This document shows positions 23,664-32,527 of a stretch of 64,000 nucleotides of DNA, one piece after another (the first letter of the stretch is position 1; every line of letters starts with the position of its first letter). The DNA comes from VAXT01 sp963827725 (GTDB lineage Bacteria; Actinomycetota; Thermoleophilia; Gaiellales; Gaiellaceae): contig CAWHBM010000003.1 of the NCBI GenBank assembly GCA_963827725.1, positions 248,001 through 312,000 on the forward strand. The letters run 5' to 3'. The position numbers were made by a program, and so were the translations under genes. Below the pieces are notes generated by a model. It did no database searches. It saw nothing but the letters and a program-made list of their open reading frames with translations, and was not told the DNA's origin.

Positions 23664-24584
23664 ATGCAGAGCTCGCTGCCTGTCGCCGAACGGCCCCGCC
23701 GCCCGGAGTGGATGAAGGTGCGGGCGCCGAGCGCCAACTCGAGCTACTTCGACGTCAAGAAGCTCATCCACGGGCACAACCTGCACACGATCTGCGAAGA
23801 GGCTCGCTGCCCGAACATCGCGGAGTGCTGGGGGCGCGGAACCGCGACCTTCCAGATCCTCGGAGACACGTGCACGCGCGCCTGCCGCTACTGCTACGTC
23901 CACTCCGGGAAGCCCGAGCATCCGCCGGACCCGCTCGAGCCGCTGCGCCTCGGCCAGACCGCGGCCCAGATGGGGCTCAAGCACGTCGTCGTGACCTCGG
24001 TCGACCGCGACGACCTCCCCGACAAAGGCGCCGGTCACTACGCGGCGACGATCCGGGCGCTCAAGACCAAGGTGCCGCAAGCGTCGGTGGAGATTTTGAC
24101 GCCGGACTTCCTCGGCTACGAGGAGGAGGCGCTGCGCACGATCCTCGTCGAGCGGCCCGAGGTCTTCAACCACAACATCGAGACCGTGCGCCGGCTGCAC
24201 GCGCGCATGCGCGGAGCCAAGGCGTCATACGACAAGGCCCTCTGGCTCCTCTCCCGGGCCAAGGAGCTCGCCGGCTACCCCGTGCTGACGAAGTCGGGAA
24301 TCATCGTCGGCCTGGGGGAGAGAAACGACGAGGTTGTCGAGACGATGCGCGATCTGCGTGCGAACGGCGTCGACGTCGTCACGATCGGCCAGTACCTCCA
24401 GCCTTCGGCCAAGCACGCGAAGATCGATCGCTGGGTGCATCCGGACGAGTTCCGCTGGTTCCGCGAGCAAGGCGAGGCGCTCGGCTTCGGATCGGTCTTC
24501 TCCGGGCCACTCGTTCGCTCCTCGTATCGCGCTGACGAGCAGCGCCACGCCGCGGAAACCAGACGAGGCGCGGTCGCGTACTGA
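23664..24584 (+). CDS. lipA: lipoyl synthase LipA
   Basis: 306 aa radical-SAM enzyme. The auxiliary cluster cysteines are C44, C49 and C55 (CEEARCPNIAECWGRGTATF). The radical-SAM CxxxCxxC is C70, C74 and C77 (GDTCTRACRYCYVHSGKP). Further landmarks: VTSVDRDDLPDKGAGHYAAT, NHNIETVRRLHARMRGAKAS, TKSGIIVGLGERNDEV and the C-terminal FGSVFSGPLVRSSYRADEQ (Ser ligand of the auxiliary cluster). It inserts two sulfurs into octanoyl-lipoyl domains, here the E2 at 17985. It is followed at once by a terminator. Confidence 0.97.
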   Translation: MQSSLPVAERPRRPEWMKVRAPSANSSYFDVKKLIHGHNLHTICEEARCPNIAECWGRGTATFQILGDTCTRACRYCYVHSGKPEHPPDPLEPLRLGQTAAQMGLKHVVVTSVDRDDLPDKGAGHYAATIRALKTKVPQASVEILTPDFLGYEEEALRTILVERPEVFNHNIETVRRLHARMRGAKASYDKALWLLSRAKELAGYPVLTKSGIIVGLGERNDEVVETMRDLRANGVDVVTIGQYLQPSAKHAKIDRWVHPDEFRWFREQGEALGFGSVFSGPLVRSSYRADEQRHAAETRRGAVAY

Positions 24585-24590
24585 AACGAA

Positions 24591-24618
24591 AGAGGGCCGC
24601 CTCGGGGGGCGGCCCTCT
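24591..24618. terminator. bidirectional terminator hairpin
   Basis: AGAGGGCCGCC (24591-24601), 6-nt loop, GGCGGCCCTCT (24608-24618), a perfect 11-bp stem between lipA and the convergent propeller gene. Confidence 0.8.
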
Positions 24619-24641
24619 CTTCGTGTGTCTAACGCGCTTGG

Positions 24642-26753
24642 TTAGTCGTCATCCGTCGGACAAGGCGTCACCCAGAAGTGGTGATCGCTTGAACGCGCGT
24701 GCTCCTGCCCGTCGGCGTCCTGGTGGTCGCGATAGGTGTCGGCCCAGGCGTCCGACTGCTCGCAGTGCGGGTTCCGGCCGACCTGCGCACGGGACGAGCG
24801 CCCGTTTCGAGCATCCGTCCACATCGCCCAGACGCGATCGTCTGTGTCGATGAAGACGTTCTCGTAGTCGCCGCAGAAGATGCCGGCACGGAAGCAGTAG
24901 TCCCAGTTGTACGGAGTGTCGGAGATCCCGAAGTTGCGGAACGGGAAGACCGACTGCGCTGGATCCATGTAGGTATCCGGCGGATCCACCGGTCCGGTCG
25001 GCTGCGTGATGATCGCCGCGTTCGGATGGATGCACTGGCGACCGGATTGCTGCGTGATCGGCCCGGTCTGCGTCGTGCGGCAACGGCCGCCCCAGTACCA
25101 GGCGATGTAGTTGCCCTGCCTGGTCTTGCTGGTTGGCCACTCGCCGACGCCTACCGGCGAGCTCGTGTCGAGACGCCGGTCCTGCCACGTCCCGTGCACC
25201 CAGCCGTCCCAGCTGATGTCCAGCCACGGGAACCACTGGTCGTTGCCCGTGTGTACGTTGGTCGGACACGCCGGGCGCCCACCGCGGCCGCAGTCGCGGC
25301 TCGCCGGTGTGGTGGACGGATCGTCGTTCACGCGGGTCGGTCCGGCCCACGTGACACCGCCGTCGGTGGATTTGAACAACGAGACGTCGGTGTTCGTACT
25401 GACCCTCGTCCCGTTGCGGTTGTCCGCGATGACCACGTACAGGTCGTTGGCGAAGGCACCGCCCCGCTTGTCCACCGTGATCGCCCCGCGTGCGTTGACG
25501 CGGAAGCAGCTGTTCGTCAGCACGGCTCGGCCACCAGCTTGGCCGCGCGCCGCGCAGTCCGGCCGGTTGTTGTTGCCGGTGGTCGGATAGTTGACGTCGA
25601 ACACCGGTGTGACGAACAACGGCCCGGTAAACGTGGTGCCGCCGTCCGTCGAGCTGACGAGGAGGTACTGGTTCTCGTCAGGCGTGTCGAAGTTCTCGAA
25701 GAGGACGTACAGGTGTCCGTTCGTCGGATTCACGACGGGCTGCGAGCCCTGGTTGTCGCTACAGCCGTTCGCTCCGCCGACGCAGAACACTGCGTTGCCC
25801 TGGATGATGCTCGCCGCAGACCACGATCGAGCGCGATCGTCGGAATAGCTGATCATGATCTCGGACCCGACGTCGTTGAAGCGGGTCCACGTGATGTAGA
25901 TCCGATCCGGGCCCACATGCCCTTCGGGGCACGCGGTCGGGGTGTGAGCCGGCGTGAAGCACACAGGCGCCACGCCTGACGGTCGACGTCCGGTCGTGCC
26001 GTACGGCTTGTCGTCGAACGGGATGCTCCCGTTGGGGAGCCCGTCGTTGTCCGGGTTCCAAGTGACGACGCCGTCGCCCGGCTGGCGCGTATCGCCGTTG
26101 CCGCCGCAGACTCCTCCGGCGTTGGGAACGCACGGTCGGCTCCATGTGAAGCCGCCGTTCGTCGAGCGGTTGACGAAGATCCCGCCCGTGTCGTTCTCAC
26201 GTTCGAAGTGGATCTGCCCGTAATAGGCAGTTCCGTCTCGATCGAAGAGCGCGATCGGGTCGCCGCCGCCGTCGATGTGATCCTTGGGCGCTTGCGGCGG
26301 CGCCGGGTAGGTCCCCGGAGTGGGGAAGATCGCGATTCCGTCGTTCCAATCGTGGCCGCGATCGGTGCTCACGTAGAAGCCGGATGAGCCCCATCCGAGT
26401 CGATAGTCGTTGGCCCCGCCGAAGACGTTGTCGGTGTCGGTCGGGTTGACCGCGATCGACATCTCGTCCTGCGGCATGCACGCGTAGTCCTGATTGAGCC
26501 GGATGTCGTCTCCACGCTCGCTCAATCGCTCGACCGCGTCGCGCTCCGTTCTGCGCAGGCTGTTGTCGTCGATGCCCGCCTGCGGACACTCGGTGATGTT
26601 GGAACCCAGCTCCTCGTCACCGTACTCCCTCGCTCCGGACATCTGGGCCCGGTTCGAGTTATCACCATTGGTCGCAACGGCACTGCCACCCCATACAACG
26701 AGCATGGCCGTGAGCGCGACGAACACAATGGAAACTCCTGCGAGTTTCTTCAT
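24642..26753 (-). CDS. large secreted Asp-box (BNR/sialidase-like) propeller protein 1
   Basis: 703 aa. ATG 26753 follows GGGGAGGCA. Signal peptide KKLAGVSIVFVALTAMLVVW, cut near AVA. Asp-box turns SxDxGxxW recur: STDRGHDWND, STNGGFTWSRP, SYSDDRARSWS, STDGGTTFTGP and STDGGVTWAGP, each on a propeller blade. Repeated xDRIYITWTRF/DLYVVIADNR strands lie between. Twelve or more cysteines suggest several disulfides, so the protein is extracellular. No sialidase Arg triad or FRIP motif is clear, so enzyme activity should not be assumed. A paralogue lies at 27376-29250. Confidence 0.8.
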   Translation of the reverse strand: MKKLAGVSIVFVALTAMLVVWGGSAVATNGDNSNRAQMSGAREYGDEELGSNITECPQAGIDDNSLRRTERDAVERLSERGDDIRLNQDYACMPQDEMSIAVNPTDTDNVFGGANDYRLGWGSSGFYVSTDRGHDWNDGIAIFPTPGTYPAPPQAPKDHIDGGGDPIALFDRDGTAYYGQIHFERENDTGGIFVNRSTNGGFTWSRPCVPNAGGVCGGNGDTRQPGDGVVTWNPDNDGLPNGSIPFDDKPYGTTGRRPSGVAPVCFTPAHTPTACPEGHVGPDRIYITWTRFNDVGSEIMISYSDDRARSWSAASIIQGNAVFCVGGANGCSDNQGSQPVVNPTNGHLYVLFENFDTPDENQYLLVSSTDGGTTFTGPLFVTPVFDVNYPTTGNNNRPDCAARGQAGGRAVLTNSCFRVNARGAITVDKRGGAFANDLYVVIADNRNGTRVSTNTDVSLFKSTDGGVTWAGPTRVNDDPSTTPASRDCGRGGRPACPTNVHTGNDQWFPWLDISWDGWVHGTWQDRRLDTSSPVGVGEWPTSKTRQGNYIAWYWGGRCRTTQTGPITQQSGRQCIHPNAAIITQPTGPVDPPDTYMDPAQSVFPFRNFGISDTPYNWDYCFRAGIFCGDYENVFIDTDDRVWAMWTDARNGRSSRAQVGRNPHCEQSDAWADTYRDHQDADGQEHARSSDHHFWVTPCPTDDD

Positions 26754-26883
26754 TGCCTCCCCTTCCCTGACAGCCGACCCTGACCCAGGCCGGGCAGATG
26801 GACGGTCGCAAATATACGACACTGTCTTTCGACGTGCCCCCATACACTCTCCGCAATCTCGAGAACGAAACGAGGTGCCGGTA

Positions 26884-27318
26884 GTGCGCTCATTGATGCT
26901 CGCCGGGGCCTTGGGAGCGCTTGCGCTCGGTCTCGTCGCCTGCGGCGGCGACACGAAGGCTGAGACCGACCTTGATCGGGCGACCAGGGCTGCCTGTAGC
27001 GGCTCTCCACTGTCGAAAGCGGCGAAGTTGCCTTCGAACTGGCCTGAACTGGCTCAGGTGACCTTCACGCAACAGGCGACGCAGGGACCGACCGAAATCG
27101 TAGAAGGCTACTTCGAGGGCGAGATCGAGGCCGCGCACGAGGAGTACAAACGAGAGCTCGAGGAAGCGGGCTTCACGATCCTCTTCGAGGAGCGCGAAGA
27201 CCACGACGCGGAGGTCTCGTGGGAAGGCCAGGGCCGGTCCGGACAGGTCGCCCTGCGCGAGGAATGCGGGCGCGGCGACAAGATCTACGTTCACATCACG
27301 AATCGCCCCGCCGGCTAG
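26884..27318 (+). CDS. small lipoprotein
   Basis: 144 aa from GTG 26884. Lipobox LALGLVACGG with lipidated Cys about residue 21. The mature domain (LSKAAKLPSNWPELAQVTFT, then a helix EAAHEEYKRELEEAGFTILF and the strand end DKIYVHITNRPAG) is an alpha/beta fold of unknown family. It lies between the two Asp-box genes on the other strand and has its own terminator. Confidence 0.65.
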   Translation: MRSLMLAGALGALALGLVACGGDTKAETDLDRATRAACSGSPLSKAAKLPSNWPELAQVTFTQQATQGPTEIVEGYFEGEIEAAHEEYKRELEEAGFTILFEEREDHDAEVSWEGQGRSGQVALREECGRGDKIYVHITNRPAG

Positions 27319-27320
27319 AG

Positions 27321-27350
27321 AAAGGGCCGCCCCGGAAGGAGCGGCCCTTT
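27321..27350. terminator. bidirectional terminator hairpin
   Basis: AAAGGGCCGC (27321-27330), 10-nt loop, GCGGCCCTTT (27341-27350), perfect 10-bp stem between convergent genes. Confidence 0.75.
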
Positions 27351-27375
27351 CGCCTTGTCTCGACTCGATTACCGG

Positions 27376-29250
27376 CTAGTGGTCACCGCCGTGACCGTGC
27401 CGGTCGAGCTTCGCGTAGTAGATGTCCTCCTCCGGAGCCCGCTGATGCGCGAGTCGGCCCGGAAGCGGCCGCGTGTCCGCCCAGACGATGTGGACGTCCT
27501 TCTGGTCGAAGTGATGGCGGCTGACCTCGACCCACATGTAGTCGCCGAGGAAACCCGCCTGTACGGGGTTGGTCGCCGGGGTCAGATTCGGCATGGAACC
27601 GGTCGTCACCCGGGTGTAGTCGATATCCGGGTGGCTCGACCGCGGGTTCCGAATCGTCGCCAACGTGATGTCGTTGCAGCCCGTGCTCTCGCAGTTCCCG
27701 TACTGGCGATCGTAGAAGGCTGCGTACAGCCTGCTGCCGTCGCCCGCTACGTCGCTCCACGGCTGCCACTGCGCGTTGTTGCCGAGCCTCGACCGCGGTG
27801 TGATGTTCTTCGTCGAGCTCCACGTCGCTCCACCGTTCGTCGAGAACGAGTAGAAGATGTCGTGGTCGCACGGCGACGTCGCCGGCGGCACAGTGCCCGT
27901 GCAGTTTGCGTCCGAGTTGCGGTGGTCGGCCCACGTGGCGTACAGGTTGCTGTGCCGGTCGACGGAGATCGTCATCGACGTGAACTCCGGCGCCCGATAG
28001 CCGTTCGGCGGCAGGCACTGCCGGCCGTTCGGACAGCCGTTCGGATCGCCGTTTCCGGTCGGATGCGTTCCAATCAGGTCGCCGATCCGGACGGGCTGCG
28101 ACCAGTCGCTCGGGCTGTCGCACGAGTTCGTGGCCGGGCACTTGACCATCGCGACCTGGTTGATCCCAGGATTGGGCAGGTTCGCGTTCCCGAAGATGAC
28201 GTAGATCGTCCCGTCGGGCCCCACGACCGGATCCGAGCCTTGGTCGTCGTTGCACGGCCCCGGCACCGGGAACGTGCAGAAGCTGGGGTTGGCGCCGCTG
28301 ATCTCGATCGGAGTCGACCATGTTGCCGCGCCGTCGGTTGACTGGCTGAAGTAGATCGGGCTGTGGCCATCCTCCTGGAATCGCGTCCAGGTGACGTAGA
28401 CGCGGCCCTTCTTCGGGCTCGACGGCCGCGAGTCCGCGATCATCAGCTCCTTGTCGTGGAAGTTCTCGCCGGTGTCGTTCACGACGACGCCCAGCGGAGC
28501 CGTTCGGTACTCCTGGAAAGTGAGTGCCGAGTCCGGGGCGTGGTACAGAGCACCCCCGTTGGGCCAGTTCGACTTCGCGACGAAGATGCCGTTCGCGGGA
28601 TACGGCCCGGCGTTGAAGAAGACACCGGTTACGTAGACGTTCCCGAGATGGTCGAACGAGCCGGCGGGGTCGCTGCAGGCGTCGCTCGTGCGGTTGTCGG
28701 CGAGGAACTGCTGCCAGAACGGCGGCGGAGCGGTACCTACGCTCCCCCAGTCCTTGCCTTCGTTGTACGACCAGTCGTACCCGCAGTGGTTGAAGCCGAT
28801 GACCGAGTCGTTCTGCCCGGCGACCACGTTGTCGAAGTCGCGTGGGTTGACGCCGACCCACTCCTCGGCCTGCCGCCGCAGCGTGCAGTCCTGGTTGACT
28901 CGCGTGTTCTTCATGCCGTGCCTGCGGAACTCGTTGGGGCAGCCGAGGGAATCGTCGTCGGCGATGTCGTGAACTCCGCCTCCTCCGCCTCCGCCGCGCG
29001 CCTGGCCCTGCTGTGAGCCCTGCGGGACGAGCCCGTTTAGCTCCATGTAGGTGGTCAAGACGCCACCGGAAACGCGGAGCGCCGACTCTTTGCCCTTGGC
29101 CTGAACGTGTCCGAGTTGGATCGCGGCCGCTCGGGCAAGGACGCTGTTTGGTTCCTGCCTGGTTCCGGCGGAGCCCGCACTGAGGGCCGCTACGAGAGCG
29201 ACCATCAGTCCAGCGGCTGCTGCCGACAACAGAGCTCGAGGTTTTCTCAA
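27376..29250 (-). CDS. large secreted Asp-box propeller protein 2
   Basis: 624 aa from TTG 29250, chosen because GGAGGAG lies 6 nt upstream. Signal peptide about residues 3-28 (ALLSAAAAGLMVALVAALSA). A Gly-rich linker (GQARGGGGGGGV) precedes the propeller. Asp-box-like turns: SQSTDGAATWSTP, SFSTNGGATWSST, NEGKDWGS; blade strands KGRVYVTWTRFQEDGHSPIY, LYATWADHRNSDAN and DVHIVWADTRP. The pattern GCPNEF...NQDCTLRRQAEEWVGVNP parallels NQDYACMPQDEMSIAVNP of protein 1, so the two are paralogues. The C-terminus is His-rich (DRHGHGGDH), possibly metal-binding. Ligand unknown. Confidence 0.78.
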   Translation of the reverse strand: MRKPRALLSAAAAGLMVALVAALSAGSAGTRQEPNSVLARAAAIQLGHVQAKGKESALRVSGGVLTTYMELNGLVPQGSQQGQARGGGGGGGVHDIADDDSLGCPNEFRRHGMKNTRVNQDCTLRRQAEEWVGVNPRDFDNVVAGQNDSVIGFNHCGYDWSYNEGKDWGSVGTAPPPFWQQFLADNRTSDACSDPAGSFDHLGNVYVTGVFFNAGPYPANGIFVAKSNWPNGGALYHAPDSALTFQEYRTAPLGVVVNDTGENFHDKELMIADSRPSSPKKGRVYVTWTRFQEDGHSPIYFSQSTDGAATWSTPIEISGANPSFCTFPVPGPCNDDQGSDPVVGPDGTIYVIFGNANLPNPGINQVAMVKCPATNSCDSPSDWSQPVRIGDLIGTHPTGNGDPNGCPNGRQCLPPNGYRAPEFTSMTISVDRHSNLYATWADHRNSDANCTGTVPPATSPCDHDIFYSFSTNGGATWSSTKNITPRSRLGNNAQWQPWSDVAGDGSRLYAAFYDRQYGNCESTGCNDITLATIRNPRSSHPDIDYTRVTTGSMPNLTPATNPVQAGFLGDYMWVEVSRHHFDQKDVHIVWADTRPLPGRLAHQRAPEEDIYYAKLDRHGHGGDH

Positions 29251-29417
29251 GACGTTCTCCTCCTCACGGGTCGAGAAACAGGGCGCGGAGCGTGTGTCCT
29301 GGGCATGCACCTCCTCCGGGGCTGCCGGCGCTTGACGCCGCCGGTCCCGACGTTGTTTCTCCCCTGTGGGCGCAGATACTCTTCCCTTCTTCCTCGACTT
29401 TCAACTTTGTAACGGCA

Positions 29418-29777
29418 ATGCTTCCCGCGACCGTGCGAACGACCGTTTTTCTGCTCGCCGTCCTAGCCGTCCTCGGCTGCTCGGCCGGCGCGGCCGGAAA
29501 GCCTGATGGTCAGGCCAAGCCTTCACTCCGCGTAGTTCAAACGATGCCGCCGACGATTCGCGGCAGCCATTTCCGACCCGGAGAACGCGTGCGAGTGACC
29601 GCGCGAGGGCTCACGATGCGGACGAAGGCGAATGGCGACGGCTTCTTCGTCGTCACGATTCGCGGAACCGACCGCTGCAACTCGGTTCGCGTGCTCGCGC
29701 GCGGCTCTGCCGGGAGCTACGCGGTCGTGAAGATGCTGCCCTCGCCGGCCTGCATGCCGGCGCGCGCCGGCGGCTGA
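29418..29777 (+). CDS. small lipoprotein-like secreted protein
   Basis: 119 aa from ATG 29418. Lipobox-like LAVLAVLGCSAGA (Cys about residue 21). The mature part holds PPTIRGSHFRPGERVRVTAR and DGFFVVTIRGTDRCNSVRVL, the strand pattern of a small Ig-like/IPT-type fold with two Cys (RCNS, PACMP). A TTTGTAAC element ends 5 nt before the start. Function unknown. Confidence 0.6.
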   Translation: MLPATVRTTVFLLAVLAVLGCSAGAAGKPDGQAKPSLRVVQTMPPTIRGSHFRPGERVRVTARGLTMRTKANGDGFFVVTIRGTDRCNSVRVLARGSAGSYAVVKMLPSPACMPARAGG

Positions 29778-29790
29778 AAGTCGGCCCTAC

Positions 29791-31125
29791 TCAGCTCCCC
29801 GAGCCGCCCTCGCTCGCGTCGTGCGGGTGGGCCATCGCCCGGTAGTCGAGCGCCTTGTCGAGGGTCTCGTCGTCGACGCCCGCCTCACGCGCTACGTCGC
29901 GTAGCGAACGGCCGCTCGCCGCGGCCTCCTTGACGATCTCCGCGCCCTTGTCGTAGCCGATGTACGGGTTGAGCGCGGTCGCCGCCGAGAGGGTCAGCTC
30001 CGCGTAGTGCTCGTTCGTCTCGCGGTTTGCCTCGATGCCCTCGACGCAGCGCTCGGCGAGCAGGCGCGAGGCGGCGGCCAGGAGCTGGATCGAGTCGAGG
30101 ACGTTGCGCGCGATCAGGGGCACGAAAACGTTCAGCTCGAAGTGCCCTTGCATGCCGCCCACGGTGACCGCGACGTCGTTTCCGATCACCTGCGCGGCGA
30201 CCTGGGTCACCACCTCGGGAACCACGGGGTTCACCTTGCCCGGCATGATCGAGCTTCCCTTTTGGAGCTCGGGAAGCGCGATCTCGGCGAGACCCGCACG
30301 CGGGCCCGACCCCATCAGCCTCAGGTCGTTTGCGATCTTCGTCAGGGAGACGGCGACAACCTTCATCGCCCCGGACGCTTCGACGAGCCCGTCGCGGGCG
30401 GCCTGCGCCTCGAACGGATCGGCGGGCGGAAGGATGGCGAGCCCGGTCTCCTCGGTGAGGAGGGCACGTACCCGCTTGGCAAAGTCCGGGTGCGTGTTGA
30501 GACCGGTGCCGACCGCGGTGCCGCCCAGCGGGATCTGGCCCAGACGTTCGAGCGTCGCCTCGACCCGCGCGATTCCCTGGCGAACCTGCGCCGCATAGCC
30601 GCCGAACTCCTGGCCAAGGGTGACGGGCACCGCATCCATGAGATGCGTGCGACCCGACTTCACGACGTCGTCGAACTCGCCCGCCTTCGCCTCGAGTGCC
30701 TGCGCGAGTCGATCGAGCGCGGGAATGAGGTCGTTCGTCAGCTGTTCGAGCGCCGCGAGGTGGACGGCGGAAGGGAAGACGTCGTTCGACGACTGGCCCA
30801 TGTTCACGTCGTCGTTGGCGTGCACATCCTCGCCGCCGAGGCTCGCGATCACCTCGTTCGCATTCATGTTCGAGGACGTTCCGGACCCGGTCTGGAAGAC
30901 GTCGATCGGAAACTGCTCATCGAGCTCACCGGCGGCCACGCGATCGGCGGCGGCCGCAATCCGTTCGGCCTTGTCGGCGTCGAGCAGACCGAGCTCCGCG
31001 TTCACCCGGGCTGCGGCGGCCTTGATCCGGCCCAGCCAGCGGGCGACGTAACGCGGAATCGGCTCGCCCGAGATCTGGAAGTTCTCGATCGCTTTCTTCG
31101 TCTCGGCGCCCCAGTGCTCGGCCAT
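29791..31125 (-). CDS. fumC: fumarate hydratase class II
   Basis: 444 aa, the aspartase/fumarase superfamily. The signature loop is GSSIMPGKVNPVVPEVVTQV. Active-site segments include TGSGTSSNMNANEVIA, NMGQSSNDVFPSAVHL (substrate SSND), SGRTHLMDAVPVTLGQEFGG (catalytic His region) and GTAVGTGLNTHPDFA. It converts fumarate to malate in the TCA cycle as an oxygen-stable homotetramer. TAGACT lies 6 nt before the ATG with no Shine-Dalgarno. Convergent with the small lipoprotein gene. Confidence 0.96.
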   Translation of the reverse strand: MAEHWGAETKKAIENFQISGEPIPRYVARWLGRIKAAAARVNAELGLLDADKAERIAAAADRVAAGELDEQFPIDVFQTGSGTSSNMNANEVIASLGGEDVHANDDVNMGQSSNDVFPSAVHLAALEQLTNDLIPALDRLAQALEAKAGEFDDVVKSGRTHLMDAVPVTLGQEFGGYAAQVRQGIARVEATLERLGQIPLGGTAVGTGLNTHPDFAKRVRALLTEETGLAILPPADPFEAQAARDGLVEASGAMKVVAVSLTKIANDLRLMGSGPRAGLAEIALPELQKGSSIMPGKVNPVVPEVVTQVAAQVIGNDVAVTVGGMQGHFELNVFVPLIARNVLDSIQLLAAASRLLAERCVEGIEANRETNEHYAELTLSAATALNPYIGYDKGAEIVKEAAASGRSLRDVAREAGVDDETLDKALDYRAMAHPHDASEGGSGS

Positions 31126-31131
31126 GCGGCG

Positions 31132-31137
31132 AGTCTA
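31132..31137 (-). promoter_or_regulatory. -10 box of fumC
   Basis: TAGACT (complement), 6 nt before ATG 31125. Confidence 0.5.
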
Positions 31138-31232
31138 TCCCGGCACGAAATCGTCACCCACGCATGCGTTTTCCCGAGCTAGGCTCGCGGCGGGGAGGAG
31201 GTTGGTTGTACCGGACCTAGAGGGCGCTGCGC

Positions 31233-31433
31233 TTAGGACGCAGCGCGGAGACGGCGCCGCTCAACCGGGCGCTCACGCAACGCTCGGCGCGTGTGCTCGG
31301 TCAATTCGGTCGCGCTGGCCCAGCCGACGTAACCACAGCGTCCGCACTCGCCCGTCTCGGGACGGCTATGAACGCTTGCGAGAACGGAGCGGCGTGCGCC
31401 GCAGCCGAGACACTCGAGGAAGTTCGGAGCCAT
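31233..31433 (-). CDS. small zinc-ribbon protein
   Basis: 66 aa. CLGC (residues 8-11) and CGRC (30-33) make one zinc ribbon in APNFLECLGCGARRSVLASV to ECGRCGYVGWASATEL, followed by a basic tail. No domain beyond the ribbon. The start has no clear Shine-Dalgarno or -10 box, so expression is uncertain, but the Cys spacing argues for a real gene. Confidence 0.5.
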   Translation of the reverse strand: MAPNFLECLGCGARRSVLASVHSRPETGECGRCGYVGWASATELTEHTRRALRERPVERRRLRAAS

Positions 31434-31491
31434 TCACTTCCTGTGATCGACGCCGGCCCAAGGGGGTCAGACCCCTCGATCGAGGGACGAA

Positions 31492-32502
31492 CTAGTCGGT
31501 CGAGTACTTGGGCTGCACCTTTTCGCCACGAATCTGCGCAATTGCGTTGTTCGAGGCGATCGCGGCTTCACCCATCCCGATCGTGATCAGCGTGATCTTC
31601 CCCGGATAGCCGGCGACGTCGCCCGCGGCGTAGACGCCTGGCATCGACGTCTCACAGGTCATCGGGTCGATCTTGATCTGCCGTTTCCCCTCGAGCTCGA
31701 TACCCCACTCGGCGATCGCGCCGAGGTGGGAGACGAAGCCAAGCAGGGTGATGAGTGCCTGGCAGTCGTAGCGCTCCACCTCTCCGGACTTCGTGTTTTC
31801 GATCGAGACCGCCTCGATCGAGCCGTCGCCGTGGACCTCGCGCACCTCGTGCGGAGTGAGGATTCGGACAGCACCCTCCGCCTCGAGGCGCTTCGCCTCG
31901 GTGAGCGAGGACTCGAGAGCGCGAAAGCGGTCGCGCCGGTGGACGAGAGTGACGGGGAGATCCACCGTGTCCTGGAGACCGAGCGTCCAGTCGAGCGCGG
32001 AGTCCCCACCGCCGACGATGACGCATCGCTTGCCGGCGAACTGCGCCTTCTCCTTGACGACGTAGTGGAGGCCGCGACCCAACCACTCGTCGATCCCCTC
32101 GACGCCAAGCCTCCGCGGCTCAAAAGCTCCGTGACCGGCTGTGATGATCACTGCGCGAGACAGGTACGGGCCGCCTTTCTCGGTCGTCAGCGCCAGGAGC
32201 TCCTCGCCGTTCTGATTGACGTGCTCCAGAGTCTTCGCTTCCTCGCCGAGGATCACCTCCGCTCCGTACTGGAGCCCCTGCTCGACAGAGAGGTCGACGA
32301 GCGCCTGGCCGAGGATCTTCGGATGTCCCGCCACGTCGTACACGTGCTTTTCGGGATAGGTCGCGGCGACCTGCCCGCCGAGCTGCTCGAGGCTCTCGAC
32401 GATCCGCACCGTCCCGTCGCGGTGACCTGCGTAGTAGGCGGCAGCCAGGCCGGTCGGCCCCGCGCCAAGAATCGTGATGTCGACGACGCCCTCGGTGCTC
32501 AC
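31492..32502 (-). CDS. ferredoxin-NADP+ reductase, type 2 (thioredoxin-reductase-like)
   Basis: 336 aa. FAD site VDITILGAGPTGLAAAYYAG (GxGxxG), then ESLEQLGGQVAATYPEKHVY; NADPH site KRCVIVGGGDSALDWTLGLQ; C-terminal FAD motif MPGVYAAGDVAGYPGKITLI. It lacks the redox CxxC of TrxB at the usual position, and the GGQ-x-x-x-x-YPEKxVYD stretch is typical of YumC-type ferredoxin/flavodoxin-NADP reductases. It transfers electrons between ferredoxin and NADP(H). TAGCAT lies 9 nt before the GTG start. It is next to erpA. Confidence 0.88.
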   Translation of the reverse strand: MSTEGVVDITILGAGPTGLAAAYYAGHRDGTVRIVESLEQLGGQVAATYPEKHVYDVAGHPKILGQALVDLSVEQGLQYGAEVILGEEAKTLEHVNQNGEELLALTTEKGGPYLSRAVIITAGHGAFEPRRLGVEGIDEWLGRGLHYVVKEKAQFAGKRCVIVGGGDSALDWTLGLQDTVDLPVTLVHRRDRFRALESSLTEAKRLEAEGAVRILTPHEVREVHGDGSIEAVSIENTKSGEVERYDCQALITLLGFVSHLGAIAEWGIELEGKRQIKIDPMTCETSMPGVYAAGDVAGYPGKITLITIGMGEAAIASNNAIAQIRGEKVQPKYSTD

Positions 32503-32511
32503 CGCGAACGA

Positions 32512-32517
32512 ATGCTA
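32512..32517 (-). promoter_or_regulatory. -10 box of the ferredoxin-NADP reductase gene
   Basis: TAGCAT (complement), 9 nt before GTG 32502. Confidence 0.4.
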
Positions 32518-32527
32518 ACGACGCGAC

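Noticed and set aside
24699..28341. Rightward frames of 426 and 328 codons opposite the Asp-box genes
   Set aside because: Val/Arg-rich shadows of secreted-protein genes that have signal peptides and ribosome sites on the minus strand.
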